Shown: one piece after another, positions 56,653-64,000 of the stretch
Numbering within the stretch: position 1 is the first letter of the stretch
Layout: the number at the start of each line of letters is the position of its first letter
Assembly (NCBI GenBank): GCA_036558745.1
Contig: DATBEZ010000006.1
Location: forward strand, 6,380 to 70,379
DNA length: 64,000 nucleotides
Source of the DNA: JAMXLJ01 sp036558745
GTDB taxonomy: Bacteria > Actinomycetota > Acidimicrobiia > IMCC26256 > JAMXLJ01
Reading direction: 5' to 3'
Program-made: the position numbers and the translations under genes
The notes under the pieces: generated by a model
Told to the model about the DNA's origin: nothing
The model's input: only the letters and a program-made list of their open reading frames with translations
The model's database searches: none

Positions 56653-57408
56653 ATGGAGATGAGCGGGAAGGTCGCGATCGTCACCGGGGGGTCGACCGGG
56701 ATCGGGCGGGCCTCGGCACTGGCGTTCGCACGGCGAGGCGCGAACGTCGTCATCGCCGACGTCAACGACGACGCCGCGGGCGAGGCGGTCGAGCTGGTCA
56801 AGGCGGAGGGCACCGAGGCGCGCTACGTGCGCACGGACGTCACCGAATCGGGCCAGGTGGCGGCGATGGTCGAGCAGACCGTGGGTGCGTTCGGACGCCT
56901 CGACTACGCGCACAACAACGCGGGCATGAGCGGCATGTCGGCCGGGGTCGTGGACTGCACCGAGGAGCAGTGGAACCGCACGCTCGCGCTGAACCTGACC
57001 GGCGTGTTCCTGAGCATGAAGCATGAGATCCCCAAGATGCTCGCGGCCGGCGGCGGAGCCATCGTCAACACCTCGTCCGGCGCGGGTCTCGTCGGGTTCG
57101 CCGCGCTGCCCGCCTACGTCGCGAGCAAGCACGGCGTGATCGGGCTCACGAAGTCGGCCGCGCTCGAGCTGGTGCGTGCAGGGATCCGGGTCAACGCGAT
57201 CTGTCCCGGCACCACGCGCACCCCGATGATCGAGAACTACATCGGCGGCGATCCCCAGATGGAGAAGCTCATGACGATGGCGTCACCGCTGGGTCGGATG
57301 GCGAAGCCGGAGGAGATGGCCGAGGCCGCGGTCTGGCTCTGCAGCGACGCGGCCTCGTTCGTCAACGGTGTGGCGCTGCCGGTCGACGCCGGCGCGGTCG
57401 CGCAATAA
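56653..57408 (+). CDS. Short-chain dehydrogenase/reductase
   Basis: 251 residues, ATG at 56653 (second ATG at 56659). Textbook classical SDR: KVAIVTGGSTGIGRASALAF, DVT, HNNAGMSGMSAGVVDCTEEQ, VNTSSGAGLVGFAALPAYVA with SKHG (catalytic Tyr and Lys), VNAICPGTTRTPMI, and NGVALPVDAGAVAQ. Substrate unknown; many relatives act as 3-oxoacyl or steroid dehydrogenases. Directly preceded by leader repeat B and followed at 30 bases by an LLM gene, so the two are probably co-transcribed. Confidence 0.92.
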   Translation: MEMSGKVAIVTGGSTGIGRASALAFARRGANVVIADVNDDAAGEAVELVKAEGTEARYVRTDVTESGQVAAMVEQTVGAFGRLDYAHNNAGMSGMSAGVVDCTEEQWNRTLALNLTGVFLSMKHEIPKMLAAGGGAIVNTSSGAGLVGFAALPAYVASKHGVIGLTKSAALELVRAGIRVNAICPGTTRTPMIENYIGGDPQMEKLMTMASPLGRMAKPEEMAEAAVWLCSDAASFVNGVALPVDAGAVAQ

Positions 57409-57438
57409 CGAGCGCGCAACAACGAGGAGGACGCGCAC

Positions 57439-58383
57439 GTGGCTTCGATCGTTCCCGACGGGGAGCTCGTCTATGGCATGCAGCTGCAGATCCAGGCCCA
57501 GAGCAAGCTGTTCGTCGAGGACTGGGAAGCCACCGCGGGTCGCGACGAGCTCCTCGCGCTCGCGAAGCACGCGGACGACGCCGGCTTCTTCTACCTCGCG
57601 GTGTGCGACCACGTCGCGGTCCCGAAGCCGGCCGACGAGCGGATGGGCACGACATGGTACGACACCATCGCGACGCTCGCGTACCTCGGTGCGATCACGG
57701 AACGCATCCGGCTGCTCTCGCACGTCTACGTCGCGCCGTACCGGCATCCGCTCGTCACGGCGAAGTCGTTCATGACCCTCGACGAGCTGACGGGCGGCCG
57801 GGCCATCTTCGGCGTCGGCACCGGGCATCTCGAGAGCGAGTTCGGGTTGCTCGGCGTCCCGTTCGCGGAGCGCGGGCGGATGACCGACGAGGCCATCGAC
57901 GTGATCCGCGCCGCGTTCGACGACGAGTACCCGTCGATCGACACACCGCGGTGGCACGTGCGCGACGCCGGGATGCGCCCACGCCCGCGCCAGGCCCACA
58001 TCCCGATCTGGGTCGGCGGCTCGTCGAAGCCCGCGCTGCGGCGTGCGGCCGAGCGCGGCGATGGCTGGCTGCCCCAGGGCACGCCCCGCGACGTGATGCC
58101 GGCGTCGATCGCGTACCTGCGCGAGCACCGCGCGCGCACGCGTGGCGACGACCCGATCGACCTCGGCGTCGTCACCGAGATGCTCTACGTCGGTGAGCCG
58201 GGCTGGGATGTCGGCGCGAACACGTTGTCGGGCGAGCCCGAGCACCTGGCCGAGAAGCTGCGGGAGTTCGGCGCCATGGGCGTGAACAGCCTCCAGGTCC
58301 GGTTCCGCAACCGGACCCTGCAGGAGCTGCTCGACCAGGTCGACGCGTTCGGCGCCGAGGTCGCTCCGCTCCTCAACCCCTGA
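57439..58383 (+). CDS. LLM-class flavin/F420-dependent oxidoreductase
   Basis: 314 residues, GTG at 57439 with GAGGAGG upstream. Luciferase-like barrel: LQIQAQSKLFVEDWEATAGR, LAVCDHVAVPKPADERMGTT, YLGAITERIRLLSHVYVAPY, RHPLVTAKSFMTLDELTGGR, AIFGVGTGHLESEFGLLGVP, and RPRQAHIPIWVGGSSKPALR. The pattern is that of the probable F420-dependent subgroup TIGR03619-like enzymes in actinobacteria (from memory). Reaction unknown. It ends against a GTTGGGAC hairpin and the convergent fused dehydrogenase. Confidence 0.88.
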   Translation: MASIVPDGELVYGMQLQIQAQSKLFVEDWEATAGRDELLALAKHADDAGFFYLAVCDHVAVPKPADERMGTTWYDTIATLAYLGAITERIRLLSHVYVAPYRHPLVTAKSFMTLDELTGGRAIFGVGTGHLESEFGLLGVPFAERGRMTDEAIDVIRAAFDDEYPSIDTPRWHVRDAGMRPRPRQAHIPIWVGGSSKPALRRAAERGDGWLPQGTPRDVMPASIAYLREHRARTRGDDPIDLGVVTEMLYVGEPGWDVGANTLSGEPEHLAEKLREFGAMGVNSLQVRFRNRTLQELLDQVDAFGAEVAPLLNP

Positions 58384-58395
58384 GCGCGTCGTTCA

Positions 58396-58439
58396 GTTGG
58401 GACACGATCCGGCGCGAGAGGCGCGGTTCATGTCCCAAC
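58396..58439. terminator. Terminator-like hairpin with GTTGGGACA arms
   Basis: The arms GTTGGGACA (58396-58404) and TGTCCCAAC (58431-58439) are perfectly paired, with inner GGCGCGAGAGGCGCG that may fold further. It lies between the convergent LLM and acyl-CoA dehydrogenase genes. Third member of this hairpin family. Confidence 0.65.
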
Positions 58440-58452
58440 GCACCCTCGGGGG

Positions 58453-60612
58453 TCAGCGGGAGCGGGGGAGGCCGAGGCCGCGCTCGGCGATGATCGAGCG
58501 CTGGATCTCGCTGCTGCCCGCGTAGATCGTGGTGACGATCGCGTGGCGGAACGCGTGCTCGATCCAGCCCCCCGCGGGCGCGCCGGGATCGCCGTGACCG
58601 AGCACGCCCGCGGCCCCGAGCAGGTCGAGCAGGTCGGAGCTCGCGGCGCGGAACGCCTCGGTCGCGAACAGCTTGGCCATCGAGCCCTCGACGATCGGCA
58701 AACGTTCCTGTGACGACACCCACACCATGCGGTACGCGAGGAGGCGTCCGACCTCGTTGTCGATCGCGACGCGCGCGAGCCGGGTCCGAACGTCGGAATC
58801 GTCGAGCCGACCCGCGGCGCGCGCCCACGCAACGGCGCGGTCGAGGAGCCGGATCGCCTCGCCGTTCGCGGTCGGGTTCCGTTCGAACGCGAGCGCGACC
58901 GTCATCACGTTCCAACCGCCGTTGACATCACCGACACGGGCCGAGTCCGGCACGCGCACGTCGCTGTAGAAGGTGATGTTCGTGCGTTCACCGCCCAGCG
59001 TGTGCACCGGTCGGACCTCGATGCCGGGGCTGTCCATCGGCGCCAGGAACATGGTGAGGCCGCGGTGCTTGGGCAGCGTCGGATCGGTGCGCGTGAGCAG
59101 GAACACGTAGTCCGACTCGTGTGCGAGCGTCGTGAACATCTTCTGGCCGTTGATGATCCAGTGGTCGCCGTCACGCTCCGCCCGCGTGGTCACCGACGCG
59201 ACGTCGGAGCCCGCGTCGGGCTCGCTGTAGCCGAGGCACATGAGGATCTCGCCCCGCAGCGCGCGAGGGATCACGTCCCGACGCTGCTCGTCGTTGCCCG
59301 CGAGCAGGAGCGTTCGCGCGACGAGCTCGGTCGTGCCCCAGCCGTCCATGGGTGCGCCGGCGCGCGCGACCTCTTCGTCGAACGCGACCATCTCGAACGG
59401 ATCACGCTCCTGACCGCCGAGCTCGCGTGGCCACGACGCCGCCAGCCAACCCCGATCCGCGAGCGCTCGATGCAGTCCCCAGTCGTGGATGGTGCCGGTC
59501 TCCAGCACCCGCTCGAGAACCTCGGGCGTGACCGCGGCGTCGAAGAACGCGCGCGCCTCGGCGCGGAACGCCTCCGGCTGGGCCCCGAGGGAGAAGTCGA
59601 GTGACTCCTCGGGGCCGCTCGGGGCGGGCGCCGGGCGCGGCGCGTCCTCGTACAAGCGGTCGCCGACCAGCGCGACCGTGTCGGCCGGATCGCCGGCGGC
59701 GAGGAAGTCGGCCTTGGCGCGTCGGTAGTAGAGCTGCACGTCGTACTCGAGCATGAACCCGTAGCCACCGTGCACGCGCAGGCTCGCGGCCGTCGTGTCG
59801 CCCGCGACCTTTCCGGCGAACGCGAACGCCATCGCCGCGAGCACGGCGAACCGCTCGGGTCGCGCCGCGAGCGCCCACGCGGCCTCCAGTACGAGCAGGC
59901 GCGCGCCCGTGAGCGCGGTCGCGACGTCGGCGAGCCGTTGCTGCACGGCCTGGAACGACCCGATGGGCGCGTCGAACTGACGACGGGACTTCGCGTACTC
60001 CACGCCGAGATCAAGGGCTCCCTGCCCGATCCCGACGAGCGTCGCCGCGGTCAGCACCCGCCACTCGTCGCACGCGTGCTCGAACGCAGCTCGCGCTCCT
60101 GCACCGCGCGCGAGCACGACCGCGTCACCGCTGACTGCTCGATCGGCCAGTGGCGTTCCGCCGAGGTTCGAACGGGACTGCGCGCGTGGATCTCCGTGAA
60201 CGAGCACGAGCTCGTCGCCGACCAGTCCGACGAGGTCGCGCGCGACCGCGCCACCGGGCACGAGCATCCACACACCGTCGACGGCGGGTCGCAGTGCCAG
60301 CGTCGAGGGCTGGTCTCCGCACGCGACGCCGAAGCGGTCGAGGAGCCTGGTCGCGACGAGCGACTCGACGACGGGCGCGGGCGCGACGTGTGACCCGGCC
60401 TGCTCGCACACGACCGCGAGATCGACCAGCGAACCGCCGCCTTCTGCCGTGCCCATCGCCGGCACACCAACTCTGACCAGATGACGCCACAACGCAGCAT
60501 CGAACCCGAGCGGTTCGGCAGCACGGACCCGCTCCGGTGAGGACTCCTTCGACAGCAGGGTCGCGAACGCGGCTCGCAGCGCGAGCTGGTCGTCGGAGAG
60601 GTCGAGGTTCAC
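58453..60612 (-). CDS. Fused two-domain acyl-CoA dehydrogenase, FadE34/ChsE3-like
   Basis: 719 residues from a GTG at 60612. The first half is a ChsE5-like domain (LDLSDDQLALRAAFATLLSK, LDLGVEYAKSRRQFDAPIGS, FQAVQQRLADVATAL, LRVHGGYGFMLEYDVQLYYR). The linker APRPAPAPSGPEES follows. The second half is a ChsE4-like domain (LADRGWLAASWPRELGGQER, CLGYSEPDAGSDVASVTTRA, INGQKMFTTLAHESDYVFLL, YAGSSEIQRSIIAERGLGLP). FadE34 of mycobacteria has this fusion and acts on C5 steroid side-chain CoA esters. Here the split (two pairs) and fused forms coexist in one window. Converges on the LLM gene. Confidence 0.9.
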   Translation of the reverse strand: MNLDLSDDQLALRAAFATLLSKESSPERVRAAEPLGFDAALWRHLVRVGVPAMGTAEGGGSLVDLAVVCEQAGSHVAPAPVVESLVATRLLDRFGVACGDQPSTLALRPAVDGVWMLVPGGAVARDLVGLVGDELVLVHGDPRAQSRSNLGGTPLADRAVSGDAVVLARGAGARAAFEHACDEWRVLTAATLVGIGQGALDLGVEYAKSRRQFDAPIGSFQAVQQRLADVATALTGARLLVLEAAWALAARPERFAVLAAMAFAFAGKVAGDTTAASLRVHGGYGFMLEYDVQLYYRRAKADFLAAGDPADTVALVGDRLYEDAPRPAPAPSGPEESLDFSLGAQPEAFRAEARAFFDAAVTPEVLERVLETGTIHDWGLHRALADRGWLAASWPRELGGQERDPFEMVAFDEEVARAGAPMDGWGTTELVARTLLLAGNDEQRRDVIPRALRGEILMCLGYSEPDAGSDVASVTTRAERDGDHWIINGQKMFTTLAHESDYVFLLTRTDPTLPKHRGLTMFLAPMDSPGIEVRPVHTLGGERTNITFYSDVRVPDSARVGDVNGGWNVMTVALAFERNPTANGEAIRLLDRAVAWARAAGRLDDSDVRTRLARVAIDNEVGRLLAYRMVWVSSQERLPIVEGSMAKLFATEAFRAASSDLLDLLGAAGVLGHGDPGAPAGGWIEHAFRHAIVTTIYAGSSEIQRSIIAERGLGLPRSR

Positions 60613-60625
60613 GTAGGTATCCGGG

Positions 60626-60952
60626 TCAGGTGGGGACGTCCCATTCGACGTGAGCTTGGATCGCGCCGCCGTCCTCGTCCAGCCAACCCTTGCCGCGGGC
60701 GTACTCGACCATCCCGTCGAACCGGTCCGACCATCCCCCACCGACGTGGCCCGCGGCGAGCGAGCGCAGCGTGTCGACGCGAACGAACGCATCCTCGCCG
60801 GCAAGACGACCGACGTCGCGGCCCGCGAGCACCTCGGCGAGGCGAGCCGGATCCTGTGTGCCGACCACGAGGAGATGGAAGCGCGTGCAGTCGTCCGCCT
60901 CCTCGAGCGTGATCGCGGGTGGCGCCGCCGCGAGATGGATCTGCACGTACAC
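60626..60952 (-). CDS. Hypothetical protein, 108 residues
   Basis: GTG start at 60952 (YVQIHLAAAPPAITLEEADD). Read through, it has an alternating beta/alpha pattern (CTRFHLLVVGTQDPARLAEV, LAGEDAFVRVDTLRSLAAGH) and ends AIQAHVEWDVPT. No membrane segment, signal or known motif is recognised; a small alpha/beta or ferredoxin-like fold is possible. It lies between an SDR and the fused dehydrogenase on the same strand, with gaps of 15 and 13 bases, so it is probably part of their operon. Confidence 0.6.
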   Translation of the reverse strand: MYVQIHLAAAPPAITLEEADDCTRFHLLVVGTQDPARLAEVLAGRDVGRLAGEDAFVRVDTLRSLAAGHVGGGWSDRFDGMVEYARGKGWLDEDGGAIQAHVEWDVPT

Positions 60953-60967
60953 GTGTCGCCCCTTTAC

Positions 60968-61768
60968 CTACGGGATCGACAGCCCGCCGTTCGGACGGAG
61001 GATCTGCCCGGTCACGAAGCTGGACGCGTCGGACGCGAGGTACAGGACCGCGTACGCGATGTCGTCCGGTTCACCGATCCGGCCGAGCGGTGCCGCGTTG
61101 CGCATCGGGGCCGACGCGGCCGCGAGCTTGTCCTCGTCGATGGTGCCGTCGGGGTTCATGAAGTGGCGCCCGGTCATACCGGTGACGATCCACCCGGGAG
61201 CGATCGCGTTCACGCGCACGCCACTCGGCCCGGCCTCCACGGCCAACGTCTTCGTCATCTGCGCAACCGCGGCCTTGGCCATCGCGTAGCAGACGATCGT
61301 GGGCGCCGGCGTGTCGATCGCGCCCGACGACATGTTGATGATGCTGCCCGACCCCTGCTTCGTCATGACGCGCGCCGCGGCTCGGCACCCGTAGAACACG
61401 CCCTTGAGGTTGACGCCGAGGATGCGGTCGAGGTCGGCGTCCTCGGTCTCGACGACGAGGCTGTTGTGCATGATCCCGGCGATGTTGCACATGACGTCGA
61501 GCCGTCCGTGCTCTCGCGCGGCACCGTCGACGAGCGCGTCGACGGCTGAGGACTTCGACACGTCGACCTGCGCCGCCGACGCGCTGCCACCCTCGCCGAC
61601 GATCTGCTTCGCCGTCGTCTCGGCGGCGTCACCATTCACGTCGGCGCACACGACGCTCGCGCCCACCGCGGCGAGCATGGTCGCGCTGGCCCGACCGATC
61701 CCGCTCCCCGCGCCCGTGACGACCGCGACGCGACCGCCGAGATCGAATGCCTGCCGTGGATCCTTCAT
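60968..61768 (-). CDS. Short-chain dehydrogenase/reductase
   Basis: 266 residues, ATG at 61768. Motifs: RVAVVTGAGSGIGRASATML, CADVNGDAAETTAKQIVG, MCNIAGIMHNSLVVETEDAD in place of NNAG, IINMSSGAIDTPAPTIVCYA with MAKAAVAQ (catalytic Tyr and Lys), VNAIAPGWIVTGMTGRHFMN, and FVTGQILRPNGGL. Typical actinobacterial SDR; 3-hydroxyacyl-CoA or steroid oxidation is likely from its neighbours. It leads a minus-strand unit with the hypothetical protein and the fused dehydrogenase. The IclR regulator gene ends 33 bases upstream. Confidence 0.9.
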   Translation of the reverse strand: MKDPRQAFDLGGRVAVVTGAGSGIGRASATMLAAVGASVVCADVNGDAAETTAKQIVGEGGSASAAQVDVSKSSAVDALVDGAAREHGRLDVMCNIAGIMHNSLVVETEDADLDRILGVNLKGVFYGCRAAARVMTKQGSGSIINMSSGAIDTPAPTIVCYAMAKAAVAQMTKTLAVEAGPSGVRVNAIAPGWIVTGMTGRHFMNPDGTIDEDKLAAASAPMRNAAPLGRIGEPDDIAYAVLYLASDASSFVTGQILRPNGGLSIP

Positions 61769-61800
61769 CTCGCCTCTCTCCTCGAACTGTCGGCCGGAGC

Positions 61801-62670
61801 CTACGTTTCGGGCACCCGACCGTGGACCGTCTTCGTGACCGCCGCGGTCGCCTCGAGCAGCCGTTCCGCGAGCGCGGGCACCTCGCGGGCCGCCAGCGCC
61901 TCGCGGAAGCCGAACAGGGTGAGCGCGAGCGCGACCCTCCCGTCGGGCCCGAACACGGGCGCGGCCATCATGCTCAACCGGTACGACGCCGAGTGCTCCA
62001 GCTCGCCGAGGATGTACTCCTCGTGACCGAGCTCCTCGACCAGCCCCGCGACCTCACGGTCGTGTCCCAGCGCGGCGCCGAGCCGCTCTCGCGCGCCACC
62101 CTCCAATGCGAGCGAGTAGCAGCGGCGACGCACCGTCCCCACTGCGGCCCGGTACCGCCCCACCTCGCGGTCGGTCGCGCCCGGCCCGAGCCGCCGCAGC
62201 CACGTCTCGATCGCGTCGTCGCCCGACCAGGCCATGAACACGGTGCCGAGCGGCGGAACGAGCGGCAACCGGTGACCCACCTGCACGCTGGGTGCGAACG
62301 GTCCGAGGTCGCCACGCCGGGCGAGGATGACGATCTCGTCGCCGATCGCGGCACTGGCCACGCAGAGCACGCGCAGGTCCTCGGCCAGACGGCGCATCTC
62401 GTCGCGCGCGTAGTCGACGACCTCGAACTGGCGCGACGCGGCCGCGTTCCCGACCGATACCAGCGCGGGACCGAGCGAGTACGTCTTGTCGACGGGATGA
62501 CGAACGAGGTAGCCGGCATCGGTGAGCGCGGCGGTGAGCGCGTGTGCGGTCGCTTTGCTCATCTCGAGGCGGCGGGCGAGCTCCGACACGCCGAAGCGTT
62601 CGTCGGCGTGGGTGGCGAGGAAGTCGAGCAGCGCCACCGTGCGCGCTGCGGAGGGGACCGGCCGGGCCAT
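61801..62670 (-). CDS. IclR-family transcriptional regulator
   Basis: 289 residues, ATG at 62670. The N-terminal winged helix-turn-helix is ARTVALLDFLATHADERFGV with SELARRLEMSKATAHALTAA and LTDAGYLVRHPVDKTYSLGP. The C-terminal GAF-like effector domain includes VASAAIGDEIVILARRG, VPPLGTVFMAWSGDDAIETW, and MMAAPVFGPDGRVALALTLF. IclR proteins bind small aromatic or acid effectors and control catabolic operons. Its ATG overlaps the stop of the SGNH hydrolase gene by a TGATG-type junction. It may control the SDR operon directly downstream; no operator is identified. Confidence 0.92.
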   Translation of the reverse strand: MARPVPSAARTVALLDFLATHADERFGVSELARRLEMSKATAHALTAALTDAGYLVRHPVDKTYSLGPALVSVGNAAASRQFEVVDYARDEMRRLAEDLRVLCVASAAIGDEIVILARRGDLGPFAPSVQVGHRLPLVPPLGTVFMAWSGDDAIETWLRRLGPGATDREVGRYRAAVGTVRRRCYSLALEGGARERLGAALGHDREVAGLVEELGHEEYILGELEHSASYRLSMMAAPVFGPDGRVALALTLFGFREALAAREVPALAERLLEATAAVTKTVHGRVPET

Positions 62671-63653
62671 CAGGCGAGCGCTCCTGCAACCGCGGCGCCG
62701 AACTCGCGGGCGAGGATCTCGTGGCCCTCGTCGCCGGGGTGGATGCCGTCGGGGAGCAGCTCCGCGGTGAGGAGGCCGTCGCCATCGACCACGGTGAGAC
62801 GGTCGTCGTCGCGACGGCGCGCCGCGCGCTCGATCGCCTCCCGGAGATCGCGAAGGGTCGCGCCGAGCCGGTTCGGGTTCTCCTCCGCATCCGGGCGCAG
62901 GACTGGCGTGCACACGACGACCGGCGTCTCGGGGTGACCCTCGCGGACGACGTCGAGGAACGCGGTGGTGTTGGCGAGGATCTGCTCGACGCTGTGCGGC
63001 GTCCGGGTCCAGCAGTTGGTCCCGTGGCTGATCGAGATGACGTCGGCCGGGATGCCGGCGATGTGCTCGGCCGAGACGATCTCCCCACGCGCCGACCCCG
63101 CGTACCCGAGGTTCACCACGTCGAGGCCGTGGGTCCGGGCTGCGATCGCGGGCCACGCGCCCGCCGGACCGGACGCGAGCCAGCCTTCGAGGATCGAGTC
63201 GCCGTACGCGACCCAGCGCGGACCGCGGGGCGCAGGTTCGATCGAGCCGCCGCGCGCCTCGATCGACAGCACGGTCGGTTTCATGCCCTCGGGCAGGTAG
63301 ACGGTTGCCGGCACGTCGGACGTCGCACCGGCACCGAACGCGAGCCGCACACGGCCTTCACCGAGCTGCGCCGGGACCTCGTCCACGCACGACCCGTCAC
63401 GCCAGAGCGCGAACGTCGTGCCCGCGCCAGGACCGCGGTAGCCGAGGTCCGCGGTCTCGGTGCGATACGTCAGCTCGACCGCGTCCGCGTCGCCCGCGAG
63501 CTCGAGGCGCACCGTCGCGGGGATCTGCGCGGTTCCCCACGTGTCGATGGGGAGGCGCGCGAAGTCCGTCGGATCGGCGCGCGGGTAGGCGACGCCCGCG
63601 CCCGCCGGCCACGCGCACCCGCGCACGTACGGCGCGACGTCGCCCGTCGTCAC
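62670..63653 (-). CDS. SGNH/GDSL hydrolase with N-terminal beta-domain
   Basis: 327 residues, GTG at 63653 overlapping the LLM gene by 4 bases (GTGA). The N-terminal half is beta-rich (RLELAGDADAVELTYRTETA). The catalytic half has VAYGDSILEGWLASGP (block I), GYAGSARGEIVSAEHIAG (block II), ISISHGTNCW (block III), and LLPDGIHPGDEGHEILAREF (Asp-x-x-His). No signal peptide is seen, so it is probably cytoplasmic. This two-part layout is typical of carbohydrate or acyl esterases of unknown substrate. Part of a tight LLM - SGNH - IclR unit. Confidence 0.9.
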   Translation of the reverse strand: MTTGDVAPYVRGCAWPAGAGVAYPRADPTDFARLPIDTWGTAQIPATVRLELAGDADAVELTYRTETADLGYRGPGAGTTFALWRDGSCVDEVPAQLGEGRVRLAFGAGATSDVPATVYLPEGMKPTVLSIEARGGSIEPAPRGPRWVAYGDSILEGWLASGPAGAWPAIAARTHGLDVVNLGYAGSARGEIVSAEHIAGIPADVISISHGTNCWTRTPHSVEQILANTTAFLDVVREGHPETPVVVCTPVLRPDAEENPNRLGATLRDLREAIERAARRRDDDRLTVVDGDGLLTAELLPDGIHPGDEGHEILAREFGAAVAGALA

Positions 63654-64000
63654 GACGCGGTGACGGAGACGCTCGTGTCGACGTCGCGCGCCGCGAGCTT
63701 CGGGATGATCTCGCTCCCGAGCAGCTCGATGGTCCGCATGATCGACTCGTGCGACAGATGCCCGAACTGCACGTAGCAGATCAGCTGGTCCACACCGAGC
63801 TTCTCGTAGCGGAGCATCTTCTCGAGGCACTGGTCCGGGTCGCCGACGATGATCATGTCGGCCTCGTGGAAGTCGCGCACCTCGAAATTGCCCTCGATCT
63901 GCTTCTTGAGCAACGGGAACACCGCATCGCGCTCCTCCTGCGAGACGTTCGGCAGCTCCCATTCGAGCGTGAACTCGGCAAGGTTCTTGTACCACCACCA
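63650..64000 (-). CDS. LLM-class oxidoreductase, C-terminal part (cut by window end)
   Basis: Only the last 116 codons lie in the window; the frame is open to base 64000. It begins YKNLAEFTLEWELPNVSQEE and continues EADMIIVGDPDQCLEKMLRY, EKLGVDQLICYVQFGHLSHE, and SIMRTIELLGSEIIPKLAAR. This matches the end of the LLM protein at 20025 (IVGDPDxCxExxxRYExxG, S/I-E-L-G-x-x-I-I-P). A luciferase-like flavin or F420 enzyme, reaction unknown. Overlaps the SGNH hydrolase gene by 4 bases. Confidence 0.8.
   Translation of the reverse strand, partial: WWWYKNLAEFTLEWELPNVSQEERDAVFPLLKKQIEGNFEVRDFHEADMIIVGDPDQCLEKMLRYEKLGVDQLICYVQFGHLSHESIMRTIELLGSEIIPKLAARDVDTSVSVTAS

Noticed and set aside
1..64000. CRISPR arrays, tRNA or rRNA genes, insertion sequences
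   Set aside because: I looked for regularly spaced repeats, cloverleaf-like sequences, conserved rRNA blocks and transposase motifs, and found none that I could support.

Overview
The window is high-GC DNA with dense, frequently overlapping genes, GTG starts and F420/flavin-type (LLM) oxidoreductases. It also has a KstR-type TetR regulator, a LytR-CpsA-Psr protein, DUF3618/DUF4235 proteins and many acyl-CoA dehydrogenases. This points to an actinobacterium with a large lipid/steroid catabolic repertoire. The leader repeats and gene order do not look mycobacterial, so an uncultured lineage such as Acidimicrobiia is possible, but I cannot place it from sequence alone. I see no rRNA, tRNA, CRISPR array, phage or complete insertion sequence.

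Layout. Positions 1-4549 hold the end of a MOSC protein, a tandem family III CoA-transferase on the minus strand, and a two-gene unit that looks like a split RodZ. Positions 4582-10734 (minus) resemble a mycobacterial cholesterol side-chain locus: kstR, two DUF35 proteins, Ltp4-like and Ltp3-like thiolase homologues, an SDR and an acyl-CoA dehydrogenase, with a KstR-like operator. Positions 10753-12880 hold an LCP protein and a low-molecular-weight tyrosine phosphatase that lacks a normal start codon. Positions 12975-23313 hold a CoA-transferase, a FadD19-like ligase, a ChsE4/ChsE5-like dehydrogenase pair, an SDR, and a plus-strand LLM - CYP125/124-like P450 - cyclase operon with a second KstR-like operator. 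Positions 23327-27217 are a cell-envelope patch (SGNH pseudogene, lipoproteins, DUF4235/DUF3618/holin-like module). Positions 27382-42077 return to catabolism, with an Rv3520c-like LLM, a second ChsE4/ChsE5-like pair, a D-aminoacylase-like hydrolase, an Rv1264-like adenylate cyclase and a thiolase. Positions 42074-49146 hold SDRs, a second cyclase, an alcohol and an aldehyde dehydrogenase, and a DsbA/FrnE-family gene. Positions 49597-64000 hold a CoA ligase, two ACMSD-like amidohydrolases, a class II aldolase homologue, a hydratase, an esterase, a fused FadE34-like dehydrogenase, an IclR regulator, an SGNH hydrolase and the end of another LLM.

Most genes together form a beta-oxidation style network: activation (FadD-type ligases, CoA-transferases), desaturation (acyl-CoA dehydrogenases), hydration, oxidation (SDRs) and cleavage (thiolase or aldolase).

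The most unusual observations are these. (1) A DsbA/FrnE-family gene carries an in-frame TGA exactly at the first cysteine of CPWC, followed by a SECIS-like hairpin, so it is a candidate selenoprotein. (2) About 100-bp leader repeats occur four times directly against start codons, each with a small hairpin whose stem sequence changes between copies. (3) A CTGACG-N3-CGTCAG operator-like motif sits at the promoters of several catabolic genes. (4) Hairpins with the arms GTTGGGAC/GTCCCAAC recur at gene ends.
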